This document shows, piece after piece, positions 1 to 5,204 of a DNA stretch of 6,608 nucleotides. The notes under the pieces are model-generated. The model worked only from the letters and a program-made list of their open reading frames with translations. It searched no databases and was not told the origin of the DNA. Position 1 is the first letter of the stretch, and every line of letters begins with the position of its first letter. The stretch is from Bacteroidia bacterium. GTDB taxonomy: Bacteria > Bacteroidota > Bacteroidia > Bacteroidales > Tannerellaceae. The translations under genes and the position numbers were made by a program. The stretch lies in contig BNTS01000145.1 of assembly GCA_025996775.1 (NCBI GenBank), forward strand, positions 1-6,608, written 5' to 3'.

Positions 1-1626
1 CCCTTCGTTCAGCGAGAGGATAATAAGGCGGTCGAAGTCAAGCGCACGTGTTTCGAGTACGCCCATTACCTGTAATCCCGAGAGTGGCTCGCCCCGGAAG
101 GGGATGGTTATAGTATCTATCAGCCGTTTCAGCAGGCGGAAGTAAGTATCTATTGTCATCTCAATCCCGGCTTCCTGCATCACTTCCTTCATTCTGTTTA
201 CGGTGGTGAAGTAGTAGAAAATAAACTCACTTTCGATGTTGGTTGAAAGTTGAGCGTTGAAAGTTGAAAGTTTCTCTAATACCCCTATTAAGTAATCGGA
301 TACCTGGTCAGTATTCTCGATGGGGGTGAAAAGGGTGGTGAGAAAAGGCGTTATTTGCAAGGCGTCAAGGCCTATGAATATCTTGTTGTATTGAATAATC
401 TCCCTTACCATGCCGGGGATGATATCCGGGGCGGTGGAGATGATATAGCGGTGATTCAGCAGAGGCAATACATCACGGAAGTAGAACATCGGGCGGCCAT
501 CAACCCAACGGATATTCTTCTGCAGATAGGGGATATATTCCATGAGTGAGGCTATCGGCGTACCGGCCAGCGGATAACCCATCGTAACATTGATGTGCCG
601 GATGGATTCGGGGATCGAATTGAGGACTGGGATAAGCAGATGTTCGTCGGGCAATACGATGGCTGTGCGCAAAGCTTCTTCATCAGACAGTTCGGCATTC
701 CGTCCGATTTCCTCCAGCAAGGTATACACCTGTTTGGCTTGTCCGATGCCTGAAGGGATACCGATTACTTCTATTTCAGGCAGTGGCCGGGCTTCTTCTT
801 TCGGGAGCGGACGGCTGGAAGGAAAATGTTTGAGGTTACGCTCCACATAGAAGGAAGCTTTATTGTCGGGGTCTATCACCATATCGGATACATAATCCCA
901 ATAAAAGTCCGCCTTTCCCTGCTTCTGCAGCAGTGTCAGCAGTCTCTCCTCCACCACGGAAAGCGCGTTCAGTCCTACGAAGATCACTTGCTCATGTGGA
1001 AGATCCGGCAACTCATCCCGCTCGAGGCGCTCCACTACTTCGCGGAAAATCATGCCCTCGTAGCCCTTATTGTCGGCAGCCAGCCTATCGCGCAATTCCC
1101 GGTACAATTCATAAAGCACCTGCCAAACGGCGCGGAAATTCTGCTGGTTAGGACTATCGCTCTTTGGGTTGAACGACGACCAAAAGGAACGGATAGCAGC
1201 AATCTGCTTCTCACTCAGGAAGGAGAAATCTGTTTCAATCGCTCTGAGGTCGGTTACATTCGTAAACAACATACGGGCGTCTGCCATATACTTGTCGACG
1301 TCGTCGAAGTCGTTCAGCAGCATTTCACCCCAATAGAGAAACTCATCGAAAGTCTCTTCCGAAGCGCTCTTTTGGATATATATATGATAGAGGGAAAAGA
1401 GTATGCTGATCCGGTCGGCAATCTGCTTACCGCTGAGCTGCATAAAAAACTCGTTAATAGAAAAGATAGCCGGCGAAAAAACCGGCTTGTCAGCTATTTC
1501 TGATAAATACTTCTGAAAGAATAATCCGGCTCTTCGGTTTGGAAATACGAAAGCCAAGCGACTAACATCCGTCCCGTAAGCGTCATAAAAGAGTGAGGCT
1601 ATTTGATAAAGAAAGGGTTTCATCAT
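1..1626 (-). CDS. AddB-like helicase/exonuclease family protein, N-terminal 542 residues (C-terminus off the left edge)
   Basis: The frame is open from ATG at 1626 to the window edge, giving 542 residues; a second ATG follows directly at 1623. I recognise a Bacteroidales AddB-like protein of the PD-(D/E)XK nuclease family, which works in processing double-strand DNA ends during recombinational repair, normally with a UvrD/AddA-type helicase. Visible landmarks are FVFPNRRAGLFF at residues 27-37 (where an inactive P-loop would lie), VIFVGLNALSVVEE at 214-227, a hydrophobic IPSGIGQAKQVYTLLEE segment at 290-306, and GLQVMGVLETRALDFDRL at 517-534, which resembles helicase motif V/VI regions of this family. 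Family members are roughly 950 residues long, so the nuclease domain should lie outside the window. An odd short repeat is read in frame at residues 452-463. No clear promoter was found in the 66 bases upstream, so read-through from the kinase unit is possible. Family call is fairly sure; exact subunit role is inferred. Confidence 0.85.
   Translation of the reverse strand, partial: MMKPFLYQIASLFYDAYGTDVSRLAFVFPNRRAGLFFQKYLSEIADKPVFSPAIFSINEFFMQLSGKQIADRISILFSLYHIYIQKSASEETFDEFLYWGEMLLNDFDDVDKYMADARMLFTNVTDLRAIETDFSFLSEKQIAAIRSFWSSFNPKSDSPNQQNFRAVWQVLYELYRELRDRLAADNKGYEGMIFREVVERLERDELPDLPHEQVIFVGLNALSVVEERLLTLLQKQGKADFYWDYVSDMVIDPDNKASFYVERNLKHFPSSRPLPKEEARPLPEIEVIGIPSGIGQAKQVYTLLEEIGRNAELSDEEALRTAIVLPDEHLLIPVLNSIPESIRHINVTMGYPLAGTPIASLMEYIPYLQKNIRWVDGRPMFYFRDVLPLLNHRYIISTAPDIIPGMVREIIQYNKIFIGLDALQITPFLTTLFTPIENTDQVSDYLIGVLEKLSTFNAQLSTNIESEFIFYYFTTVNRMKEVMQEAGIEMTIDTYFRLLKRLIDTITIPFRGEPLSGLQVMGVLETRALDFDRLIILSLNEG
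242..272. repeat. GTTGAAA-type short tandem repeat inside the AddB-like gene
   Basis: Three GTTGAAAGTT units and one GTTGAGC variant lie within 31 bases. On the coding strand they read in frame as KLSTFNAQLSTN (residues 452-463). From general knowledge, repeats of the form TCAACTTTCAACTTTCAA are scattered through Bacteroides genomes, mostly between genes. Finding one read through inside a core gene suggests a tolerated in-frame insertion in a surface loop. Confidence 0.6.
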
Positions 1627-1692
1627 CTATAATAGCAAGAGAGTACTTCCCATAGGTAATACCCTCTATTGTATTGACGTATTTTGATGCAT

Positions 1693-1863
1693 TTAAACGG
1701 CGTATCTATCTAAATCAACCGCTTTCACGCGGAAAATCTGACCGTTTAGCGAAAATACCAATTCACCGTTTTCTTTTTTCTTTTCAGAAACCAAACGTTT
1801 GAATGCTATATCAGCACCTTTTACAATACTTTCTTCGAATTGTCTAATCTCTTGCTCATCCAT
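1693..1863 (-). CDS. Small partner of the zeta-like kinase, putative antitoxin (56 aa)
   Basis: The frame starts at ATG 1863, eight bases before the kinase gene ends, so start and stop overlap (ATGGATGA), a strong sign of translational coupling. The frame is open further upstream to 1932, but that stretch would lie entirely over the kinase C-terminus, so the overlapping ATG is the better start. The 56-residue product has a charged stretch likely to be a helix (residues 2-31, DEQEIRQFEESIVKGADIAF then lysine-rich), followed by a short beta-hairpin-like part (GELVFSLNGQIFRVKAVDL, 33-51). It has no signal peptide, membrane segment or known catalytic motif. I do not recognise a named family. Position suggests an antitoxin or accessory protein of the kinase. 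It does not resemble the classic epsilon antitoxin, which is a longer helical protein encoded upstream of its toxin. Confidence 0.72.
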   Translation of the reverse strand: MDEQEIRQFEESIVKGADIAFKRLVSEKKKENGELVFSLNGQIFRVKAVDLDRYAV

Positions 1864-2431
1864 ACTGCTCAAGTTTATTGAAAATCCTGTGGTTATAAAC
1901 TTCCTTTTTTTCGTTTTTAAATCCCTTTGCAATCACTTCCATCGGCGACATCGAGTTGTCGGTAATCATCCAATAATCACTTGTTGGCAAGTAAAGTTCG
2001 AATAAATTCCTGATTCCCGAAACATAACGCCTGCGGATTGTACTCTCTGCAATGTTGTGCCCTCCGGCAGCAACTCTCATCTTCACTCGTTCAACTGCTA
2101 AGTCTGGTGTATTCAGCCAAAAATAAAGGAGAGTCACGTAATATCCTTTTTCCTGGGCTTCTTGCATCAACTTGACTACAGAGCGCGTAGCGAGCGTGGT
2201 TTCCAAGGCAAAAGTCTCACCGGCAGCGGTGAGCTCTTTTATTCGTCTATGCATTATCCGGCCGGCCTCTACAGCCACAGCAATGCTGTCAGCATTGAAA
2301 GGCGAAAGCCCCTTAGCAATTTCGTCGGAATTAACGAACTCCTTACATTTTAGCATCTCCGGTAAAATTGTATAGGAAGCCGTTGTTTTGCCCGCACCAT
2401 TGCAGCCTGATATGATATACAAATATGGCAC
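1856..2431 (-). CDS. Zeta-toxin-like P-loop kinase (191 aa, GTG start)
   Basis: The protein opens with a Walker A loop, SGCNGAGKTT at residues 8-17. It then has NSDEIAKGLSPFN at 34-46, whose Asp36 matches the catalytic aspartate region of zeta kinases, and FALETTLATR at 74-83, matching the substrate-contacting glutamate region (IEGT in classical zeta). An arginine-rich lid follows at 115-135 (ERVKMR...TIRRRY). Classical zeta toxins phosphorylate UDP-N-acetylglucosamine and so block cell-wall precursor synthesis; that activity here is only inferred. At 191 residues it is a compact, cytoplasmic single-domain member. The start is GTG: the frame meets TAA three codons upstream and no ATG is available. 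AGAAG lies directly before it. A promoter-like site sits about 20 bases upstream, giving a very short leader. The gene overlaps the small downstream partner by eight bases. Other readings are an AAA-type or chloramphenicol-phosphotransferase-like kinase without toxin role. Confidence 0.83.
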   Translation of the reverse strand: MPYLYIISGCNGAGKTTASYTILPEMLKCKEFVNSDEIAKGLSPFNADSIAVAVEAGRIMHRRIKELTAAGETFALETTLATRSVVKLMQEAQEKGYYVTLLYFWLNTPDLAVERVKMRVAAGGHNIAESTIRRRYVSGIRNLFELYLPTSDYWMITDNSMSPMEVIAKGFKNEKKEVYNHRIFNKLEQYG

Positions 2432-2449
2432 CTTCTCACATTATCGGTG

Positions 2450-2479
2450 CAAATATACGGATTAGTTTGACACGGCAAT
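2450..2479 (-). promoter_or_regulatory. Bacteroides-type promoter for the zeta-like kinase unit
   Basis: On the minus strand TATATTTG (2450-2457) matches the Bacteroides -7 consensus TAnnTTTG. ATTG at 2476-2479 can serve as the -33 element, with 18 bases between them, close to the usual 19-21. Transcription would start near 2443, only about 12 bases before the GTG start codon. Confidence 0.55.
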
Positions 2480-2486
2480 ACATTTT

Positions 2487-2521
2487 GAGGAAAAATGTGC
2501 AGAAGATATCCTCATTTTTCC
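2487..2521. other. Overlapping alternative hairpins between hemW and the kinase promoter
   Basis: GGAAAAATG (2489-2497) pairs perfectly with CATTTTTCC (2513-2521). TGAGGA (2486-2491) pairs perfectly with TCCTCA (2509-2514). The two stems share bases and cannot form together. The first stem is followed on the minus strand by TCAAAATG, so it may end the hemW transcript, although it lacks a proper T-run. The site lies 12 bases past the hemW stop. Confidence 0.4.
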
Positions 2522-2533
2522 GAATTACGTCAC

Positions 2534-3688
2534 TTAAACCCCCTGTTTCGTATAAAAATTCACCCAAAGCAGGTCGCTGATAATGCCATCCGAAATAAAC
2601 AATCCCTTCCTTGTCAGGGCGACTTTGTCGTCCGTCCGAGACAGCATACCGTTAAGAATAAATTGATTGGCTTGCTTCAAAAAATAGGCGTATTTTGCTT
2701 CTCCAAAAATTGTCTTGATGGAAGACAGGCTAACGCCCCGGCAGGTGCGCAGCTTAGTCAGTATATAATCATTGTATTTGTTATGAATGTTTAACGTTTC
2801 GATCTCATAATCGGGAGCTGAAAAACGGAGGCCATATATATAATGTGCGAGGGAAGACACATTCCATTGCCGGCTCTCTAAATTGTATGAATGGGCGGAG
2901 GGGCCGACACCCAGATACCTTTTCCCGGTCCAGTATGAACTGTTGTGGCGAGACAGCCGTCCGGGTTTAGCAAAGTTGGAGATTTCGTAGTGCATGTAGC
3001 CGGCATCTGTCAGCCTGTCTATCAGGATATCAAACAACGCCACGCTTACGTCTTCCTCTACCGGCAGGATGCGTCCTTCTTCTTTCATGCGGTAAATGGG
3101 CGTTCCCTCTTCGTAAGTCAGATGATAGGCTGAAAGATGGGGCACGTCCAACTTGATTGCTTCCCTCAGGTTCTCCTCCCATTGTTCAGGTGTTTGTCCC
3201 GGAAGTCCGTATATCAGGTCGATGCTGATATTCTCGTATCCATTCTCCCGGCAGATGCCGACCGCCTCAATGGCCTGTTTACGAGTATGCCGCCGGTTGA
3301 GAAAGCGAAGGTCTGCATCATCAAAGCTTTGTATCCCCATGCTGATACGGTTCACGGGTAATGCTTTAAGAGCAGATACATACTCGGTCGTCATATCGTC
3401 GGGATTTGCCTCCAAGGTAATTTCCGCATCTTCCTTCACCTCAAAAAGGTGATATATTGTATCGAATATCCTTCTTAAATCAGCATCATCCAATTGCGAG
3501 GGTGTACCACCCCCCAGATAGATAGTCTCCAAAGCCTCCCCTTCAAGATACCCTTTCCTCATCTCCATCTCCTTCAGTAAAGCATGCAGATACTCATCCT
3601 TATATAGTCCCATCTCCGTATTCGAGAAAAAGTCGCAATATAAGCACCTTTTCGAACAAAAAGGTATATGTATGTACAGTCCGGCCAT
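2534..3688 (-). CDS. hemW: Radical SAM heme chaperone HemW (coproporphyrinogen III oxidase-like), 384 aa
   Basis: HemW is a cytoplasmic radical SAM protein that binds heme and delivers it to acceptor proteins; it was long annotated as an oxygen-independent coproporphyrinogen oxidase. The cluster motif is Cys11-x3-Cys15-x2-Cys18 followed by DFF. It lacks the further cysteine at position 20 that is typical of true HemN, which favours HemW. Other family marks are LGGGTPSQL (58-66), EANPDD (93-98), SMGIQSFDD (116-124), GLPGQT (161-166) and HNSSYWTGKRYLGVGPSAHS (248-267). Length fits the family (about 375-390). The frame is open 33 codons further, to 3787, but I place the start at ATG 3688 because MAGLYIHIPFCSKRC is the normal N-terminus, the extension is low-complexity, and a promoter-like box lies inside it. 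It is followed after about 100 bases by the zeta-like kinase, which has its own promoter. Confidence 0.93.
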   Translation of the reverse strand: MAGLYIHIPFCSKRCLYCDFFSNTEMGLYKDEYLHALLKEMEMRKGYLEGEALETIYLGGGTPSQLDDADLRRIFDTIYHLFEVKEDAEITLEANPDDMTTEYVSALKALPVNRISMGIQSFDDADLRFLNRRHTRKQAIEAVGICRENGYENISIDLIYGLPGQTPEQWEENLREAIKLDVPHLSAYHLTYEEGTPIYRMKEEGRILPVEEDVSVALFDILIDRLTDAGYMHYEISNFAKPGRLSRHNSSYWTGKRYLGVGPSAHSYNLESRQWNVSSLAHYIYGLRFSAPDYEIETLNIHNKYNDYILTKLRTCRGVSLSSIKTIFGEAKYAYFLKQANQFILNGMLSRTDDKVALTRKGLFISDGIISDLLWVNFYTKQGV

Positions 3689-3712
3689 TAACAGATGTTT
3701 TTTAAATTCCCG

Positions 3713-3720
3713 CGAAGATA
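3713..3720 (-). promoter_or_regulatory. Candidate -7 box of the hemW promoter
   Basis: On the minus strand TATCTTCG resembles the Bacteroides -7 consensus TAnnTTTG with one change. Transcription would begin near 3706, about 18 bases before ATG 3688. No convincing -33 element was found, because the upstream bases are a T-rich run. The site supports the shorter hemW start. Confidence 0.4.
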
Positions 3721-3810
3721 CAAAAAAGAAAAACAGATAGCGGAAATAACTATTCTTCATCGCAAATACATGCTTTTTTTTGTTCATCCGACAAATGCAT
3801 AGTTTCTCTT

Positions 3811-3831
3811 AAAATCCCGAAGGGATATTTT
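3811..3831. terminator. Small hairpin with A/T flanks, possible bidirectional terminator
   Basis: AAAATCCC and GGGATATTTT flank a GAA loop. This gives a five-pair ATCCC/GGGAT core, extended by A/T pairs with one bulged A. The stem is short and the T-run weak on both strands. No confident gene ends here; only a doubtful 71-codon frame (3809-4024) does. Treat it as a hairpin with possible terminator role. Confidence 0.3.
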
Positions 3832-4169
3832 CAAGGGGTAGATTATCAAATTGTCGCTTTTGTCTTTTTGTCAAAAAATGGTCTTTTTTTTCTTTGATAT
3901 TTGGGGGGATTTTTGGGTTTTTAGGCGAAAAACGCCGGGATTTGAGGGTTTGTAAAATACAAAATGAAAGCAATTCGGTATTTATAATTGAATATAGAAA
4001 GTAAAAAACGAAATCAGCTCTCATAGTTTACATTTTATCTTAGATTACCCATCATAATGTCTTCAAGGTAGTGAAGGACTTTAAGGCCCTTACAGATCTT
4101 AAGGATTCTTAAATTTAAGCAAATATTCCATAATATTAATATATATTTAGAGTTCGTTCGCATCGCTCT

Positions 4170-4215
4170 GGAAAATCATTTAGATGATTTTAAAAATGAT
4201 CTAAATGAAATTTCC
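4170..4215. repeat. Long imperfect inverted repeat, 46 bp
   Basis: The left half begins GGAAAATCATTTAGATGATT and the right half, read in reverse complement, begins GGAAATTTCATTTAGATCAT. The halves agree at nearly every position apart from a small bulge near the base and one change. Each half is itself close to a palindrome around ATCATTTAGATGAT. Together they can form one long stem or two small ones. No gene overlaps it. Confidence 0.7.
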
Positions 4216-4235
4216 AAATTATGCTGATGACGTCC

Positions 4236-4257
4236 GGAAATCATCTAAATGATTTCC
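4236..4257. repeat. 22-bp palindrome related to the repeat at 4170-4215
   Basis: GGAAATCAT and ATGATTTCC pair perfectly over nine bases around a CTAA loop. The core ATCATCTAAATGAT is the reverse complement of the core at 4175-4188, so this is another unit of the same repeat, 20 bases away. It probably belongs to a dispersed palindromic family of the REP/MITE kind. Confidence 0.65.
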
Positions 4258-4297
4258 CCAAAAGAAGCCGTCTTTTCAAAATATTTTTCCTAAATAT

Positions 4298-4328
4298 TGA
4301 CAAAGACTTTACATATCCGTTAACTTTG
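4298..4328 (+). promoter_or_regulatory. Orphan Bacteroides-type promoter facing right
   Basis: TTGAC (from 4298) and TAACTTTG (about 4321-4328) match the -33 and -7 elements, with about 20-21 bases between them. No plus-strand gene follows. Transcription would start near 4335 and meet a GCCC/GGGC hairpin at 4371-4395, so a short RNA of roughly 60-70 bases could be made. Otherwise it would run antisense into the nucleotidyltransferase gene. Confidence 0.4.
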
Positions 4329-4364
4329 GCCGATTTCGTCGAAACTCCGAATTTCTCGTAACAC

Positions 4365-4395
4365 AAAAAAGCCCCTTTTGCTGACAATAGAGGGC
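4365..4395 (-). terminator. Terminator-like hairpin downstream of the nucleotidyltransferase gene
   Basis: On the minus strand GCCC (4395-4392) pairs with GGGC (4374-4371), and an inner TTG/CAA pair closes a small loop. The stem is followed by six T (4370-4365). This fits a rho-independent terminator for the gene ending at 4510, about 115 bases away. The mismatched middle of the stem makes it imperfect. Confidence 0.5.
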
Positions 4396-4509
4396 CGTTT
4401 TAACATAATTTAATTGACAAATGAAAATTGGCGTTCACCCAATTTCAAGCATCCTTAGAGCTTAGTGACCCGTTTGAAACCCCGTTCTATGGAGCTTTTA
4501 AATGTCGAT

Positions 4510-5157
4510 TTATTGAATTATCGGAAATTCTTTGTAAAAATGCAGTAAAGTTAGAAATTCGGTTCGTAACTTGTTGCGTACAAATGATTTCATTTCTCGT
4601 TCCAATAAATCACCCAAACCATCTAAAAAGTTTTTTTGCGGCAGTGTTTCGAGCATTTCAATACAATTTTGCAAATAATCGGTGTATGGCATCTGCATCC
4701 TGCTTTCAATAATTGATTGAATAACAGGCGTTTGTTTGCTCATAAAAAACCAGTTATCGAAAATGTCGCGGGCGGCAACAGTTTTTCTGTCGAGCAACGC
4801 ACAAAGTTTGTGCGAAAACATATTGCTGATTTTCATCACTTTAACTTCTATGCCCATAAAATTTTTCGACTCGTATAAATCGCCATAATCGCGGTTTGAA
4901 AACTCTACTTTCAGTTTGCTTTGTCCAAATCCGTAATTCAGCACCAAAATGCTGCCATAAAATTTCGTCGCCTCGTCGTGCATTGTTCCGTATTTGAGCA
5001 TAATTTTTTTGATTTTATCATAAACCAAATCTTTCTGCTCGTTGTCAAGCAGATTGAAATCCAAATCGACCGATAATTTATCAAAACTAATGATAAATTT
5101 TCTTATCACAACTAAAATATTATCCAAAGTTATAGAACAAGTAATACTCATTTCCAA
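4510..5157 (-). CDS. AbiEii/AbiGii-like nucleotidyltransferase, probably 5'-truncated (215 aa frame)
   Basis: AbiEii-type proteins are the toxin half of abortive-infection toxin-antitoxin systems and belong to the DNA polymerase beta-like nucleotidyltransferase fold. The visible family features are LSVDLDF at residues 28-34 (metal-binding Asp31 and Asp33), KLKVEFS at 81-87 (likely third acid Glu86), FSHKLCALLDRK at 114-125 and ARDIFDNWFF at 129-138. In this family a glycine-rich GG[T/S] motif normally lies about 15-20 residues before the double aspartate. Here that place reads LDNILVVIRKFII, without any glycine, and its DNA is the repeat at 5103-5130. Homology seems to begin near residue 21, so the original N-terminus has probably been replaced and the nucleotidyl-transfer site is likely dead. 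The ATG at 5157 is formal; a promoter-like box at 5125-5132 lies inside the frame, which would leave only a later GTG start. Codon use is AT-rich compared with the GC-richer genes at 1-3688, suggesting transfer. No AbiEi-like antitoxin is in the window. Confidence 0.65.
   Translation of the reverse strand: MEMSITCSITLDNILVVIRKFIISFDKLSVDLDFNLLDNEQKDLVYDKIKKIMLKYGTMHDEATKFYGSILVLNYGFGQSKLKVEFSNRDYGDLYESKNFMGIEVKVMKISNMFSHKLCALLDRKTVAARDIFDNWFFMSKQTPVIQSIIESRMQMPYTDYLQNCIEMLETLPQKNFLDGLGDLLEREMKSFVRNKLRTEFLTLLHFYKEFPIIQ
5103..5130 (+). repeat. Left copy of the 28-bp flanking repeat
   Basis: This stretch matches 6480-6507 in the same orientation at 23 of 28 positions by direct reading. The shared core is AACTAAAATA then ATCCAAA. 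Its right 21 bases (5110-5130) are also inverted at 5186-5204. It lies inside the 5' end of the nucleotidyltransferase frame, just where family similarity is lost, as expected for an element end or a recombined site. Confidence 0.65.
5125..5157 (-). promoter_or_regulatory. Promoter-like site reading into the nucleotidyltransferase
   Basis: On the minus strand TAACTTTG (5125-5132) is a perfect match to TAnnTTTG, and TTG (5155-5157) could be the -33 element with 22 bases between, slightly long. The -7 box spans the inner edge of the inverted repeat 5110-5130 / 5186-5204: the ACTTTG part is in the repeat and the TA in the spacer. Inversion of the spacer would therefore break and re-aim the promoter. 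Confidence 0.35.
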
Positions 5158-5185
5158 CGGATTATTATCACTACTTTATCTTTTC

Positions 5186-5204
5186 ACTTTGGATAATATT
5201 AGTT
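5186..5204 (-). repeat. Inverted copy of the repeat core, at the recombinase stop codon
   Basis: ACTTTGGATAATATTAGTT is the reverse complement of 5110-5130 except for two missing bases; fourteen bases, ATATTATCCAAAGT, match without a gap. The spacer between the pair is 55 bases (5131-5185). The outer edge reaches the first base of the recombinase stop triplet (5204-5206). Confidence 0.7.

Larger units (their letters stand above)
3832..4509. other. AT-rich intergenic region without a convincing gene
   Basis: About 680 bases lie between the hemW side and the nucleotidyltransferase gene. A minus-strand frame of 71 codons (3809-4024) is open, but it is lysine- and proline-rich low-complexity sequence with no recognisable domain, and I do not call it a gene. 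The stretch 4045-4130 has several degenerate copies of CTTAAGG/TTTAAGG without a clear stem. Entered separately are the palindromic repeats at 4170-4257, a plus-strand promoter-like site at 4298-4328 and a hairpin at 4365-4395. A further perfect seven-pair stem, AAATTGG/CCAATTT with loop CGTTCAC, lies at 4425-4445; on the minus strand it is followed by TTCATTTG and could be part of the 3' end of the nucleotidyltransferase transcript. Confidence 0.5.

Noticed and set aside
826..1503. Long plus-strand frame of 225 codons
   Set aside because: It lies wholly over the AddB-like gene, which has clear family motifs on the minus strand; the plus-strand product shows no recognisable domain.
1864..1932. 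Longer start for the small partner of the kinase at 1932
   Set aside because: The extra residues lie over the kinase C-terminus in another frame, while the ATG at 1863 gives the normal stop/start overlap.
3689..3787. N-terminal extension of HemW to 3787
   Set aside because: The extension is low-complexity (KKK, FFFFF), a promoter-like box lies inside it, and the family normally starts near MAGLYIHIPFC.
3809..4024. Minus-strand frame of 71 codons
   Set aside because: It is low-complexity, lysine- and proline-rich, without a domain, good promoter or neighbour in tandem; kept only as a remark in the intergenic entry.
4170..4257. CRISPR array
   Set aside because: The repeats are palindromic, alternate in orientation, and lack regular spacers; there are no cas genes.
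4428..4712. Plus-strand frame of 94 codons with a TTG start
   Set aside because: Most of it is the antisense shadow of the nucleotidyltransferase gene, and the product shows no family features.
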